Assembly (NCBI GenBank): GCA_040388785.1 | Contig: JAZKBD010000003.1 | Span: forward strand, 1-64,000 | DNA: 64,000 nucleotides | Direction: 5' to 3' | Source: 66-474 sp040388785 | GTDB lineage: Bacteria; Pseudomonadota; Gammaproteobacteria; Xanthomonadales; Rhodanobacteraceae | Shown here: positions 1 to 9,040 of the stretch, one piece after another | Layout: every line of letters begins with the position of its first letter | Position numbering within the stretch: the stretch's first letter is position 1 | The notes under the pieces: model-generated | What the model was told of the DNA's origin: nothing | The model's input: the letters and a program-made list of their open reading frames with translations, nothing else | The model's database searches: none | Made by a program: the position numbers and the translations under genes

Positions 1-170
1 CTGAACATCGCGCGCGCGGGCTTTTGCTCCAGCACGCCGTTCCACTGCGGCGCGGCGCCGCCCATGCTCTGGCGTTCGAAGTCCTGCAGCGTGCGGCGTT
101 CCTGATGGCTGACGCCGCGCGCGTCGGTGCAGACGTGCCAATAGGTGAGTGCGGGTGCGTCAGTGCTCAT
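1..170 (-). CDS. partial cupin-like protein (5' end only)
   Basis: The gene runs off the left edge of the window, so only the first 56 or so residues are visible. It starts with an ATG that lies inside the last codons of the upstream DoxX-like gene (11-base overlap), which implies translational coupling. The visible N-terminus contains LTYWHVCTDARG and FERQSMGGAAPQWNG, a pattern I associate with small cupin-fold proteins, but the barrel itself is outside the window. The function is not known, and the cupin assignment is tentative. Confidence 0.5.
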   Translation of the reverse strand, partial: MSTDAPALTYWHVCTDARGVSHQERRTLQDFERQSMGGAAPQWNGVLEQKPARAMF

Positions 171-672
171 CGGAGTTTTCCCATCCAGGGATCGCAGAAG
201 GCGGCGCGGTGCCGGCCGGTGTGTAGACGGCGGTGGACGACAAGGGCCGGCGCGCGACGACGCCCGCGGGCGCGAGTTGTGTCGCGAACACCACCAGCAG
301 CAGGCCGCCGACCAGTCCGAAGTTCTTCAGGAAATCCCAGAAATGGCTGCGCGCCACGCTGTTGCCGGATTTCCAGAAGTCGCTGAACTTCCAGAACGGG
401 TGGTACAGGATCGCGGTGACGACGCAGAACAGCGCCAGCACGAACGCGGCGATCCGATCGTGCCAGCCGAACACGATGCAGAATGGTGCCACGGCTTCCA
501 CGACAATCGCGGCGACGAGCAGCGGCGGTCCGCTCCAGCGCGGCAGGAACGAGGAATCGGCCTGCGCGATCGCGTCCTTCCAGAACACGATCTTGTCCAG
601 TGCGCTGAAGGGGAACAGTACCACCAGGCACACGCGGATCAGGATCGGGATCAGGTAAAGGTTCAGCCACAT
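160..672 (-). CDS. DoxX-like integral membrane protein
   Basis: This 170-residue protein has four hydrophobic segments, beginning with LNLYLIPILIRVCLVVLFPF, followed by a loop with the DKIVFWKDAIAQ motif. The layout matches the small DoxX/DoxD-like membrane family. The start chosen is the ATG giving MWLNLYL; an upstream ATG would add a charged 27-residue extension that reads through repeat-like DNA. The periplasmic C-terminal tail is Pro/Ala-rich. The following cupin-like gene overlaps its end. Such proteins are often found with redox enzymes, and a GMC oxidoreductase lies upstream on the same strand, but the 220-base space with a palindromic repeat may separate the transcripts. No specific substrate can be assigned. 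Confidence 0.75.
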   Translation of the reverse strand: MWLNLYLIPILIRVCLVVLFPFSALDKIVFWKDAIAQADSSFLPRWSGPPLLVAAIVVEAVAPFCIVFGWHDRIAAFVLALFCVVTAILYHPFWKFSDFWKSGNSVARSHFWDFLKNFGLVGGLLLVVFATQLAPAGVVARRPLSSTAVYTPAGTAPPSAIPGWENSDEH

Positions 673-834
673 GCGTTTGGCCCTTCTTTGCTCGTCATTC
701 CTGGCCTGCCCGCGCTGTTTGCGGGAACCCGGACTGCGTTTGCAGGACTGCAAACGCGAACGTCAGAGGCGGCCCGAAGGGCGAGCGCCATGAATGGCGC
801 GAGTAATCCATTTTGATGTGGATCTTGCTCGGAG

Positions 835-871
835 GGAGCAAAATGGATCCCGGCTTTCGCCGGGATGACGA
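835..871. repeat. short palindromic intergenic repeat
   Basis: A perfect hairpin, CCCGGC-TTTC-GCCGGG (849-864), sits inside the sequence ATGGATCCCGGC...GGATGACG. This resembles the widespread REP-like element ending in GGGATGACG found between genes of many Xanthomonadales and Pseudomonadales. A diverged, partly similar stretch (CATTCCTGGCC...GCGGGAACCCGG) lies at 695-730. It occupies the space between the GMC oxidoreductase stop and the DoxX-like start and could end or stabilise the upstream transcript. Confidence 0.6.
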
Positions 872-892
872 CGCGTGGCGTTTCACGATCGA

Positions 893-2455
893 TCATTTCA
901 GCCGCTCCGCGATCCGGTCGGCGACGCGCAGCGCATTCGCGACGATGGTGAGCGTCGGGTTCACCGCGCCGATCGAGGGAAAGAAACTCGCGTCGGTGAC
1001 ATACAGATTGTCCAGTTCGTGCGCCTTGCAGTCGAGGTCGAGCACCGAGGTTTTCGGATCGGTGCCGAAACGCGCGGTGCCGGCCTGGTGCGCGGTGCCG
1101 CCGATCGGAATGTCCTGGCCGAGGTATCGCGTGCGGCGCAGCGTGTGCGGGTGCGCGCCGACCGGTTCCAGCAGTGATTCCAGTTTCGCCTTGAGCCGCC
1201 GGTGCGCTTCCATGTTGTTGTCGGTCTGCTCGACGACCGTGCGGCCGCCGTCGTAGCGGATGCGGTTCTCCGGGCGCGGCAGGTCTTCGCTGGACAGCCA
1301 GAAATCCAGCGAATGCCGCGCGATGTATTCGAACGGTTTTTCCGGCAGCCAAGTCAGCCAATCGGGCAGCGCCTCGCCGCGCAGCGTGTCGGCGTGCGAC
1401 TTGCCGGTCATCTGGATCAGGCCCAGCGGAAATGCCCAGTCGTTGGCGCCGAAATAGAAGTCGCTCAACGCCACGGTCTTCTGGAAAATCGTGTTGTTCG
1501 GTTCGCGCGTGATCGCCATCAGCACCGACTGGTTGTGGCGGATGTAGTTGCGGCCGACCTGGTCGGAACCGTTGGCAAGGCCGTTCGGGTGCTTGTCGTT
1601 GGCCGAACGCAACAGCAGCAGCGCGGACGACAACGCGCCGCAGGCGACTACCACGATGTCGGCGGAATACGTTTCCTTCGCGCTGCCATGTTCCACCTCC
1701 ACCGCCGTCACCGAACGCCCGGATGCATCGGTGTCGAGCCGCGCCACGTACGCGCCGGTCAGCAGCGTCACGTTCGGATACGCCGCGAGCGTCGGGTTCA
1801 CGCAGACGATTTCCGCATCGGCCTTGCCATTGGTTGGGCACGGATAGCCGTCGAACGCGCCGCAACGCACGCATGGACTGGCGCGCGCGACCGCGCCGTC
1901 CTTTTCGTCCAGCAAAATCCCGAGCGGCATGTGGAACGGGTGCAGGCCTTGCTGCGCGAAGGTCTCGGACAGTTGCTGCATCCGTGGTTCGTGCGCGACG
2001 GGCGGAAACGGATACGCGCCGGTGCGATGCGGTTCGGTCGGGTCTTCGCCGGCCATGCCGTGCACGTGGAAGAGTTTTTCCGCTTCGTCGTAGTAGGGCG
2101 CGAACACGTCGTACTTCAGCGGCCACGCGGGTGAGAGGCCATCGGCGTGGCGGATTTCCTCGAAGTCGCGCTCGCGCAGGCGGAACAGCGCGGCACCGTA
2201 CATCTTGGAATTGCCGCCCACGAAATAGTGCAGGCCCGGATGGAATGCCTTGCCGGCCTTGTCGTACCAGGTTTCCCTGGCCTGATACGTGTTGTCGATG
2301 AAGACCGACTTCGCGCTCCAGTTGTCGGGCGAGCGTTTCAGCCAGTCACCGCGCTCGATGATCAGGATCTTCCTACCTGTCGGCGCCAGGCGCTGCGCCA
2401 GCGCCGCGCCGCCGGGGCCGGAGCCGATCACGATGAGGTCGTAGTGCCCGGGCAT
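893..2455 (-). CDS. GMC-family FAD oxidoreductase
   Basis: This 520-residue flavoprotein of the glucose-methanol-choline oxidoreductase superfamily probably oxidises an alcohol or sugar. The N-terminus has the Rossmann dinucleotide motif VIGSGPGGAALAQRL followed by the acidic FAD-ribose ligand in LIIERGD. The C-terminus has the GMC signature GGTAHQAGTARFG and VNPTLTIVANALR, which supply the catalytic His/Asn pair. I chose the second in-frame ATG (MPGHYD) because it is preceded by GGAAGGA at ideal spacing; the ATG five codons upstream lacks this. There is no signal peptide. A Cys cluster (SPCVRCGAFDGYPC, about residue 200) resembles the CxxC...C stretch in gluconate and sorbose dehydrogenase-like members. 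The exact substrate cannot be read from the sequence. Confidence 0.85.
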   Translation of the reverse strand: MPGHYDLIVIGSGPGGAALAQRLAPTGRKILIIERGDWLKRSPDNWSAKSVFIDNTYQARETWYDKAGKAFHPGLHYFVGGNSKMYGAALFRLRERDFEEIRHADGLSPAWPLKYDVFAPYYDEAEKLFHVHGMAGEDPTEPHRTGAYPFPPVAHEPRMQQLSETFAQQGLHPFHMPLGILLDEKDGAVARASPCVRCGAFDGYPCPTNGKADAEIVCVNPTLAAYPNVTLLTGAYVARLDTDASGRSVTAVEVEHGSAKETYSADIVVVACGALSSALLLLRSANDKHPNGLANGSDQVGRNYIRHNQSVLMAITREPNNTIFQKTVALSDFYFGANDWAFPLGLIQMTGKSHADTLRGEALPDWLTWLPEKPFEYIARHSLDFWLSSEDLPRPENRIRYDGGRTVVEQTDNNMEAHRRLKAKLESLLEPVGAHPHTLRRTRYLGQDIPIGGTAHQAGTARFGTDPKTSVLDLDCKAHELDNLYVTDASFFPSIGAVNPTLTIVANALRVADRIAERLK

Positions 2456-2537
2456 GCTTCGTCCTTCCATGCCGCGCGGCGGCGAATGTCTGCGTTGTAT
2501 CCGGCGGCGTGTCTAATTCAAGTCAACGCGTGCCGAG

Positions 2538-2566
2538 TTGGAGCGGCATCATCGGTTCGTTATACT
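2538..2566 (+). promoter_or_regulatory. sigma70-type promoter for cytochrome c gene
   Basis: TTGGAG (2538-2543) and TATACT (2561-2566) are separated by exactly 17 bases, in the divergent space between the oxidoreductase and the cytochrome c gene. The predicted transcript would have a leader of about 60 bases before the GTG start. This is one of the best matches to the consensus in the window. Confidence 0.6.
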
Positions 2567-2631
2567 CGCGCGGATATGTGGCGTCCGCGGGGGCCCGGGG
2601 ACACCGTTCGCTTTCCAACCGGAGTTCGCTA

Positions 2632-3165
2632 GTGAGCACGCATCTCACCCCATCCGATCGTACCTTCATGAAGCACTTCGCGATCATGATTGCCCTGCTC
2701 GCGGGCTTCGCGGTGGTGCTCATCATCATCGGCACGTTCGTGTGGGCGTCGCTGCCCAAGGAAAGCAACCAGCAGGAACTGCAGCGCGCGGGCGAGCGCA
2801 TCACGCCGGTCGCCGCGGTGTATGCGGGCGACACCGGCCGTGCCGCGATGGAAGCCGCGAAGGCTGCCGCGGAGAAGGCTGCGGCGTCACAAGTGGCTTA
2901 CGGCGGAACCACCGACGGCAAGACGATCTTCGACCATCTGTGCACGACGTGTCATTCGACCGGTGCCGCGGGCGCGCCGAAGATCACCGACAAATCCGCG
3001 TGGGCGCCGCGCATCAAGGAAGGCATCGCCACGCTGGTGAAGCACGCGATCGACGGTTACACCGGTCCCGACGGCAACCACATGCCGGCCAAGGGCGGCA
3101 ACCCGGCGCTCACCGATGCGCAGGTGGAAGCCACGGTGAAGTGGATGGTGTCGCAAGCGCAATAG
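2632..3165 (+). CDS. membrane-anchored cytochrome c5-type protein
   Basis: This 177-residue class I c-type cytochrome probably carries electrons in the periplasm. The GTG start is chosen because GGAG precedes it and the resulting VSTHLTPSDRTFMKHF matches typical cytochrome c5-family starts. A single membrane anchor (about residues 18-39) is followed by an Ala-rich linker. The haem site CTTCH is at 2941-2955, and the axial Met is expected in HMPAKGGNP. The C-terminal helix LTDAQVEATVKWMV is characteristic of these monohaem domains. It is transcribed alone from the promoter just upstream, and a DUF1428 gene converges on it from downstream. Confidence 0.85.
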   Translation: MSTHLTPSDRTFMKHFAIMIALLAGFAVVLIIIGTFVWASLPKESNQQELQRAGERITPVAAVYAGDTGRAAMEAAKAAAEKAAASQVAYGGTTDGKTIFDHLCTTCHSTGAAGAPKITDKSAWAPRIKEGIATLVKHAIDGYTGPDGNHMPAKGGNPALTDAQVEATVKWMVSQAQ

Positions 3166-3207
3166 CGTGCGTTTGCGCGATGCCAGTGCATCGCGCGGGC
3201 ACCAGCC

Positions 3208-3567
3208 CTACCTTGCGAGATCCACCACGGGCGTGAAGCCGCCGAAGATCATTCGTTTGCCGTCGAAGATCGGTGCGATGAGTTCGGGGCTCATGCGCGG
3301 GTCCGCCATCACCTTGGCCATCCCCGCATCGCGGGTGGCCTTGTCCGGCCACTCGATCCACGAAAACACCACCGTCTCGTCGGCCTTGGCCTGGACGGCC
3401 CTGCGAAAGTCGGTGAGCTTTCCTTCCGGAACGTCATCGCCCCAGCATTCGCGTACCCGAAGTGCCCCATGCTCGATGAATATCGCGTCGGTTTTGCGCG
3501 CCATGTCGACGAAGGCCTGTTTGCCCGTGGTGGGAACTGCGATGACGAAACCATCAACATAAGACAT
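3208..3567 (-). CDS. DUF1428 family protein
   Basis: This 119-residue cytosolic protein starts MSYVDGFVIAVPT and contains ALRVRECWGDDVPEGK and VFSWIEWPDKATRD. These are hallmarks of the DUF1428 family, small proteins with a dimeric alpha-beta barrel (ferredoxin-like) fold and no established function. Length and start agree with the family. It stands alone, convergent with the cytochrome c gene and separated from the CBS-domain gene by 133 bases in which I see no feature. Confidence 0.8.
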   Translation of the reverse strand: MSYVDGFVIAVPTTGKQAFVDMARKTDAIFIEHGALRVRECWGDDVPEGKLTDFRRAVQAKADETVVFSWIEWPDKATRDAGMAKVMADPRMSPELIAPIFDGKRMIFGGFTPVVDLAR

Positions 3568-3700
3568 GCTGGTTCTCCAGTCGTGGCGGGACACGGATCG
3601 TGTCCTCGGCATGGCGACGAATGGGCATGGCCCGGATCGACACGCGACACTTCGTGGCGCCTGCCTGACGCCGCGATCGCCGATCAAGTGCCAGTTGCGC

Positions 3701-4129
3701 TTACCCGGCGATGTACCGCTGCAACTGGTCGATCTCGGTCGCCTGGTCGTTGATGACGGCCTTGACCAGGTCGCCGATCGACACGATGCCCACCAGCTTG
3801 CCGTTTTCCAGGACAGGCAAGTGCCGCACGCGCAACTCGGTGCACAGCCGCATGCACTCATCCACGGTCGTGCCCGGCGATACGCTGGCCGGCGCGGGCG
3901 TCATGATTTCCGATACCGGCGTTTCGCGCGAAGAGTGGCCCTTCAGGATGACCTTGCGCGCGTAATCGCGCTCGGTGACGATGCCCGCCAGCGCGTCGCC
4001 GCGCAGCACCAGCAGGGCGCCGATGCCGCGTTCGGCCATCATGCGGATCGCGTCCAGCACCGGCGCTTCCGGCGCGATGCTGTAGACCGCGCTGCCCTTG
4101 TCTTCCAGTAGATGCCTGACCTGTCGCAT
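3701..4129 (-). CDS. tandem CBS-domain protein
   Basis: This 142-residue stand-alone pair of CBS domains is a fold that binds adenine nucleotides and acts as a cytosolic energy or redox sensor. The first domain covers about residues 8-62 (GIGALLVLRGDALAGIVTERDYARKV). The second covers about 75-130 (RVRHLPVLENGKLVGIVSIGDLVK). The start is set by AGGAGGAC immediately upstream of the ATG. There is no effector domain, so the partner is unknown. It is followed after 36 bases by mtgA on the same strand, whose stop lies upstream of this start, so the two may be transcribed together. Confidence 0.85.
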   Translation of the reverse strand: MRQVRHLLEDKGSAVYSIAPEAPVLDAIRMMAERGIGALLVLRGDALAGIVTERDYARKVILKGHSSRETPVSEIMTPAPASVSPGTTVDECMRLCTELRVRHLPVLENGKLVGIVSIGDLVKAVINDQATEIDQLQRYIAG

Positions 4130-4165
4130 GACGTCCTCCTCAGGATCGCGGAAGGTCACTCGATT

Positions 4166-4960
4166 CTAGCGCTTGCGGTAGCGGCGTTGCGGTTCGTCCA
4201 CGCGCGGTTTGGGCGGATGTTCATCCAGCACGTAGGCGACGCCGCCGAGCTGGCGCATCTGCTGTTCGATCCAGGCCGCGCGCCGCTGGACGTAAGCGGA
4301 CGGCCGATCGGCGTGCCAGCCGCGCGGATTGGGCAGCACCGCGGCCAGCAAGGCCGCCTGGTGCGCGGTCAGGCGCGACGCGGGTTCGTGGAAATACGCC
4401 CGTGACGCGGCTTCGACGCCGTAGATGCCGTCGCCCAGTTCGGCGATGTTGGCGTACACCTCGAGCACGCGGCGCTTGGGCCAGGTGATGTCGATCAGCA
4501 CCGTGAAATACGCTTCCAGTCCCTTGCGGAAAAATCCGCCGCCGCTCCACAGGAACAGGTTGCGTGCGGTCTGCTGGGTGATGGTGCTGGCACCGCGCAG
4601 GCGGCCGCCTTCATCGGCTTGCGCGATTGCGGATTTGATCGATGCGATGTCGAAACCGTGATTGAAGGGAAAGGTTTGATCCTCGCCCGCGACCATCGCC
4701 AGCGGCGCGACCGGCGCGATGTGCTTCCAGGACACCCAGTCGTAGCGGACTGCGAAAGCGTGCTCGCCATGCCACGCCTGCGACAGCTTGCGTTCGAGTA
4801 TGTACGCGCTGGTCAGCGGCGGCACGAAACGCAGGATCAACACCGGCAGCCACGTCGCGACGACGAGCGCCAGCACCAGCCACGCGATTGCCTTGAGCCA
4901 CCGGCGCGCACGCGAGTGGCGCGGCGCCGAACCGCTGCCGGAAACGGTTGCACCGGTCAT
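4166..4960 (-). CDS. mtgA: monofunctional peptidoglycan glycosyltransferase
   Basis: This 264-residue enzyme polymerises lipid II into glycan strands without a transpeptidase domain. A single membrane anchor (about residues 24-46) is followed by a family 51 glycosyltransferase domain. The catalytic region MVAGEDQTFPFNHGFD holds the essential Glu, and the second conserved block is GASTITQQTARNLFLW. The later KRRVLEVYANIAELGDGIYG motif is also typical. The ATG overlaps the stop of the upstream c-di-GMP gene in ATGA, so the two are translationally coupled, an unusual partnership for a cell-wall enzyme. The C-terminus is basic (RKR) and slightly longer than usual. Confidence 0.93.
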   Translation of the reverse strand: MTGATVSGSGSAPRHSRARRWLKAIAWLVLALVVATWLPVLILRFVPPLTSAYILERKLSQAWHGEHAFAVRYDWVSWKHIAPVAPLAMVAGEDQTFPFNHGFDIASIKSAIAQADEGGRLRGASTITQQTARNLFLWSGGGFFRKGLEAYFTVLIDITWPKRRVLEVYANIAELGDGIYGVEAASRAYFHEPASRLTAHQAALLAAVLPNPRGWHADRPSAYVQRRAAWIEQQMRQLGGVAYVLDEHPPKPRVDEPQRRYRKR

Positions 4961-7854
4961 GTCGAAGCGTCGGGTGCGGCGCGCTTGACCCACGTTTCAA
5001 ACGGCTGCGCCGGCGAATACAGGAAGCCCTGCGCGTACCGGCAGCCCATGCCCATCAGCAGGTCGCGCTGTTCGGTCGTCTCGACGCCTTCGGCGATCAC
5101 CTGCATCGACAACAATTTCGCCATCGCCAGGATCGAGCGGATCACCGCGTCGCTTCCGCCTTCGCTGTGGCTCGACAGGCCGCGGATGAACGACTGGTCG
5201 ATCTTGAGCGCGTGCACCGGGTACTGATGCAGGTAGGAAAGCGACGAATAGCCGGTGCCGAAATCGTCCAGCGAAATGCGGATTCCGGCGTTGCACAGGA
5301 CCTGCAGCGTGCGCTTGACCTCGGGTGGGTTGTCCAGCATCGCGCGCTCGGTGATTTCCAGACGAATGCGCGCTGGCGACACGCCGTGTTCCGCAAGCAA
5401 TTGCAGCAGGCGCCGATCGAGATCCGGATTCCGGAAGTGCCGCGCCGACAGGTTGATGCCGACGAATGCGTCGCTGTTGCCGGTGAGATCGTTGGCCTGC
5501 CCGCACACCTGCGCGAAAATCTGCCAATCGATGGTTTCCGAGGCGCCGGTGTCCTCGGCGATGCTGAGGAATTCGCCCGGCAGCAGCAGGCCGCGCTTGG
5601 GATGCTGCCAGCGCATCAGCGCTTCGTAGCCGATCATCATGCCGTCGTGCATGTCCACCACAGGCTGGTAGAACGGCACGAATTCCTCGCGCGTGATGCC
5701 GCGCCGCAGGTCGTTTTCGATCTCCAGCAGCGACACCGCCTGCTGGCGCAGTCCTTCGTCGAACACCGCGAAGCGATGGCGGCCGTCGGCCTTGGCGCGG
5801 TACATCGCCGAGTCGGCATCGCGCAGGAGTTCTTCCGGATGCCGGTAGTGCTCGGCCGCCAGCGTGATGCCGATGGATGTCGAGGTGAACAGTTCCTTCG
5901 CCGCCAGCCGGAACGGCGCGTTGAGATCGTCGATGATGCGCTTGGCGATGCTGCAAGCCCGGTCCGCGTCCGCGACGCCTTCCAGCAGCACGCCGAACTC
6001 ATCGCCGCCGAGGCGCGCGACCACGTCTTCGGATTTGACGCAGGAACGGATGCGGCTGCCGGCCTGGAACAGCAGGTCGTCGCCGATCAGGTGACCGACC
6101 GAATCGTTGATCACCTTGAAGCGGTCGAGATCCATGAACAGCACCGCGAAGCCTTTCGACGGGTCCGCGTGGAAGCGTTCCAGCGCGCGTTCGAGCCGCT
6201 GCATCAGCAGGCTGCGGTTGGGCAGGCCAGTCAGCGAGTCGTGCAGGGTTTCGTATTTCAGGCGTGCTTCGATGCGTTCGCGTTCGGCGATCTGCGCGCG
6301 CAGGTCGCGATTGGCCAGCGCCAGCGCGCGGGTGCGCTCGCCGACGCGGTGCTCGAGGTTGGAATACGCACGGCGCAGCGATTCGGTGGCGCGCACGCGT
6401 TCCAGCGCGTTGGCGATGTGGTAGGAAACGAAGGTCAGCAATTCCTGGTCGCGCAGCGTGTAATGGTGCTCCGGCGAATAGCTCTGCACCGCCAGCGCGC
6501 CGACCGTGTGTTCGGCGCAAACCAGCGGCACGCCCAGCCAGCACAGCGAATCGGCGCCGTGCTGCGCCACTTCGCCTTCGGCGCGCAGCTTGGCGATGTC
6601 GGGCGCATTCGCGAGCACCGCGGCGCCATTGCGCAAGACGTATTCGGTGAGGCCGTTGGCGAGCTTGCGCGGCTGCCGCTGGCGCTCGCGTTCGTCCACG
6701 GAATAGGGGAACGTCAGTTCCGTGCCGTCCTCCGACACCAGCGCGATGTAGAAATTGCGCGCGTACAACAGCCCGCCCACCACGCGATGCACCGCGGCGT
6801 AGAAGTTGTCAATGCTCTCGGTGGTGCTGGCCAGTTCCGCGATCCGGAACAGCGCCGCCTGTAGCCGCTCGCCACGCTGGCGTTCCAGCACCTGTTGCTG
6901 CAGCACCCGGTTGGCATCGCGCAACGCTTCGGTGCGTTCCTCGACGCGGTGTTCGAGTTCGGCGTGCGCCAGGCGTCGCTCGAGCGCGGTCTGGATGTGC
7001 TGCGCCACGTAGATCAGCAGCGTCTTGTCCTGCTCGTCGTAGTGGTGTGTCTCGTCGTAGCTTTGCACCACCACGCAGCCGACCACTTCGCTGCCGCGCA
7101 GCAGCGGCACGCCGAGCCAGTCCACGCAATCGGCGCCGGTGGAATGGAAAGGACCATGCACCTGCGACTCGAGCGCGGTCAGCGAACCCATCAGCGGCTT
7201 GCCGTCACGGATCACGTACCAGGTGGGGCCGTGCAGGATCGCCTCCATCGGCAAGTCGCTGTCCGGCGACGGCGGTTCCGGATCGACGGTGTCCGAGTAA
7301 TACGAAAATCGCACGCTGTCGCGCTTGGAGTCGTGCAGCGCGATGTAGAAATTTTCGGCGTACATCAGGCTGCCGACGATCTCGTGCAGCGCGCGGAACA
7401 TCGGCGTGAGGTTGGAACCCACCGCGCTGGCCTGGTCGGCGATGGCATACAGCGCACGCTGCAGGCGTTCCGCGCGCGCGAGCTGCTTCACCGAATCGCT
7501 CAACTGGTTCCGGTGCACGAGCGCGCGAACGCGTGCGTCGATCATTTCCGCGGCGGTGCCGATCAGCGCAAAAGCGTCGTCGTCATCGAGCGGTGCGCCG
7601 ATCCGCAGCGACTCGTGTTCGGACAAGGTGATCCGGGCGACGAACGCGTCGGGTCGTGCCGGCTGGTCGAGCGCCTCGTCGCGGCTGCGCACCAGGCGCG
7701 CTTCCGGCGCCAGCTTCGCCAGCAGCGCATTGGCGGCGGCGATCACGCCGTCGAGATCGGATGCCGCCCACAATTCATTGATTGCGTGGCACAGAACCGC
7801 TGTGGTGGGCGGCTTGCTGGCCGATGCAGCCAGATGATGAACGTCGCCTGCCAT
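4957..7854 (-). CDS. GAF-GAF-GGDEF-EAL c-di-GMP signalling protein
   Basis: This 965-residue cytosolic sensor may both make and degrade cyclic di-GMP. Order: a divergent N-terminal region, GAF-like domain 1 (about 150-290, LMYAENFYIALHDSKRD), a coiled linker ending in a second GAF (about 330-480, LLYARNFYIALVSEDG), another coiled coil (HRVGERTRALALANRDL), GGDEF and EAL. The diguanylate cyclase motif GGDEF is intact at about residue 616. The phosphodiesterase signature IGYEALMRW is intact at about 744, so both activities are possible; the net activity cannot be predicted. The two GAF modules share the phrase YARNFYIAL, suggesting internal duplication. Its stop overlaps the mtgA start. The upstream space holds no strong ribosome site; the GGGGTTGGA stretch is the nearest. 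Confidence 0.92.
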   Translation of the reverse strand: MAGDVHHLAASASKPPTTAVLCHAINELWAASDLDGVIAAANALLAKLAPEARLVRSRDEALDQPARPDAFVARITLSEHESLRIGAPLDDDDAFALIGTAAEMIDARVRALVHRNQLSDSVKQLARAERLQRALYAIADQASAVGSNLTPMFRALHEIVGSLMYAENFYIALHDSKRDSVRFSYYSDTVDPEPPSPDSDLPMEAILHGPTWYVIRDGKPLMGSLTALESQVHGPFHSTGADCVDWLGVPLLRGSEVVGCVVVQSYDETHHYDEQDKTLLIYVAQHIQTALERRLAHAELEHRVEERTEALRDANRVLQQQVLERQRGERLQAALFRIAELASTTESIDNFYAAVHRVVGGLLYARNFYIALVSEDGTELTFPYSVDERERQRQPRKLANGLTEYVLRNGAAVLANAPDIAKLRAEGEVAQHGADSLCWLGVPLVCAEHTVGALAVQSYSPEHHYTLRDQELLTFVSYHIANALERVRATESLRRAYSNLEHRVGERTRALALANRDLRAQIAERERIEARLKYETLHDSLTGLPNRSLLMQRLERALERFHADPSKGFAVLFMDLDRFKVINDSVGHLIGDDLLFQAGSRIRSCVKSEDVVARLGGDEFGVLLEGVADADRACSIAKRIIDDLNAPFRLAAKELFTSTSIGITLAAEHYRHPEELLRDADSAMYRAKADGRHRFAVFDEGLRQQAVSLLEIENDLRRGITREEFVPFYQPVVDMHDGMMIGYEALMRWQHPKRGLLLPGEFLSIAEDTGASETIDWQIFAQVCGQANDLTGNSDAFVGINLSARHFRNPDLDRRLLQLLAEHGVSPARIRLEITERAMLDNPPEVKRTLQVLCNAGIRISLDDFGTGYSSLSYLHQYPVHALKIDQSFIRGLSSHSEGGSDAVIRSILAMAKLLSMQVIAEGVETTEQRDLLMGMGCRYAQGFLYSPAQPFETWVKRAAPDAST

Positions 7855-7970
7855 GTGTGGTCCAACCCCCGCAACGGCTCAGAGTGTAACCCGTAGTTTG
7901 CGGACAGGTCATCCTGCGGCTGCGGGTCGATGGCGCCAGAGGCTTCATGCACCCGCCGGTTCATGAATTG

Positions 7971-8000
7971 TTAGCAAAATGTAATTTCATGGCGTACAAT
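7971..8000 (+). promoter_or_regulatory. probable promoter for exported protein gene
   Basis: TTAGCA (7971-7976) and TACAAT (7995-8000) are 18 bases apart in an unusually AT-rich patch between two divergent genes. They would produce a leader of about 60 bases for the exported protein that begins near 8069. The -10 match is good and the -35 match moderate. Confidence 0.45.
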
Positions 8001-8068
8001 GATCCCCAAAGACGGTGCGGTTTCCCGCGCCGCACGGGTTGATGGAAAACGATCTTCGGAACACGGGA

Positions 8069-9040
8069 ATGCGTCGATTGCTTGTCAGCGCGGTGCTCAC
8101 CGGCTTGGCCTTGGCCCTGTCGACGGGCGCTTTTGCGCAGACCACATCGATGCCCGTGATCCCTGCGGTCAAGCCGGCGCGCCCGGGCAAAGCCGCCACC
8201 AAGGCTCCGCTGTGGCAGCGCGACGGCAACAACGTTTCCGTGACGGCCAGCGGCCGCGCCAACAGCACCGTTCCCACCGCCACGGCAACGGCGCCGCTCG
8301 ACGGCCAGGCCCATTCCGCCGGTGCGGGGGTCCAGCTCACCACCAAGCCGGGCATCACCGCGCACGTCAACGTCAACGAGACGCGCTGGACGCCACTCGC
8401 GCCCGCCTGCGCGCCCGGCACGACGGGCTGCCTGGGCATCACGCCGGTGGATGGTGTGCAGCGCGGTGAAGTCGGCGCGGGTTATGCGGGACATGGCGTC
8501 AAGCTCGACCTGTCGATCGGGCAGGCGCAGAGCGAGCCAAGCGCCGCGCGTGTGCGCAGCGCGCCGCTGCCGCGGGTGCTGCCTGCCGAAGGCGGTGCCG
8601 ATGTGGCCGCGCCGCTGTGGTTCCGCAACAGCACGGCCACCAGCCTCAATGCGCGGGGCCAGGTCAGCTTGGCGCCCGACACCAGCCTCGACCTGGGCGC
8701 GAGCGTCGGCCACGTGAAGTTCTTGCCGGGCTCCGGCACCGCCGCCGATGATGCGCTCGACCAGACCACCCTCAGTCTCGGCATCCAGCATGGTGCCGTG
8801 CGCGGTGCGATCGTCGGCCATATGCTCGAACCCGACGTGCCCGGCACGGCGCTGGGCCAGAATCAGCGCTGGAGCGGCGTCGACCTGGGCATCAGCGTTC
8901 GCCTCCCGTGGCGTGGCGAGCTGAACTTCGGCGCGCAGAACGTGTGGTCGTCCGGCCGCGCGCCGTTGCTCTTTGGTCCCGGCGGCGCCGCGCCGGATCA
9001 GGGGCGCGTGCCGTACGTGCAGTACCACCAGACTCTTTGA
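8069..9040 (+). CDS. exported protein of unknown function, possible outer-membrane beta-structure
   Basis: The protein is about 323 residues with a clear signal peptide (MRRLLVSAVLTGLALALS, cleavage after AFA). The mature part is low in charge and rich in Thr, Gly, Ala and Val, in alternating stretches such as GVQLTTKPGITAHVNVNE and GYAGHGVKLDLSIG. It ends in a strand-like segment (LPWRGELNFGAQNVW), resembling an outer-membrane or surface beta-rich protein. Two Cys lie close together (ACAPGTTGC). I do not recognise a family. An in-frame ATG at 8042 would add nine residues; I prefer 8069 because it places the signal peptide at the very N-terminus. It lies 500 bases upstream of the TonB-dependent receptor on the same strand. 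Confidence 0.6.
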   Translation: MRRLLVSAVLTGLALALSTGAFAQTTSMPVIPAVKPARPGKAATKAPLWQRDGNNVSVTASGRANSTVPTATATAPLDGQAHSAGAGVQLTTKPGITAHVNVNETRWTPLAPACAPGTTGCLGITPVDGVQRGEVGAGYAGHGVKLDLSIGQAQSEPSAARVRSAPLPRVLPAEGGADVAAPLWFRNSTATSLNARGQVSLAPDTSLDLGASVGHVKFLPGSGTAADDALDQTTLSLGIQHGAVRGAIVGHMLEPDVPGTALGQNQRWSGVDLGISVRLPWRGELNFGAQNVWSSGRAPLLFGPGGAAPDQGRVPYVQYHQTL

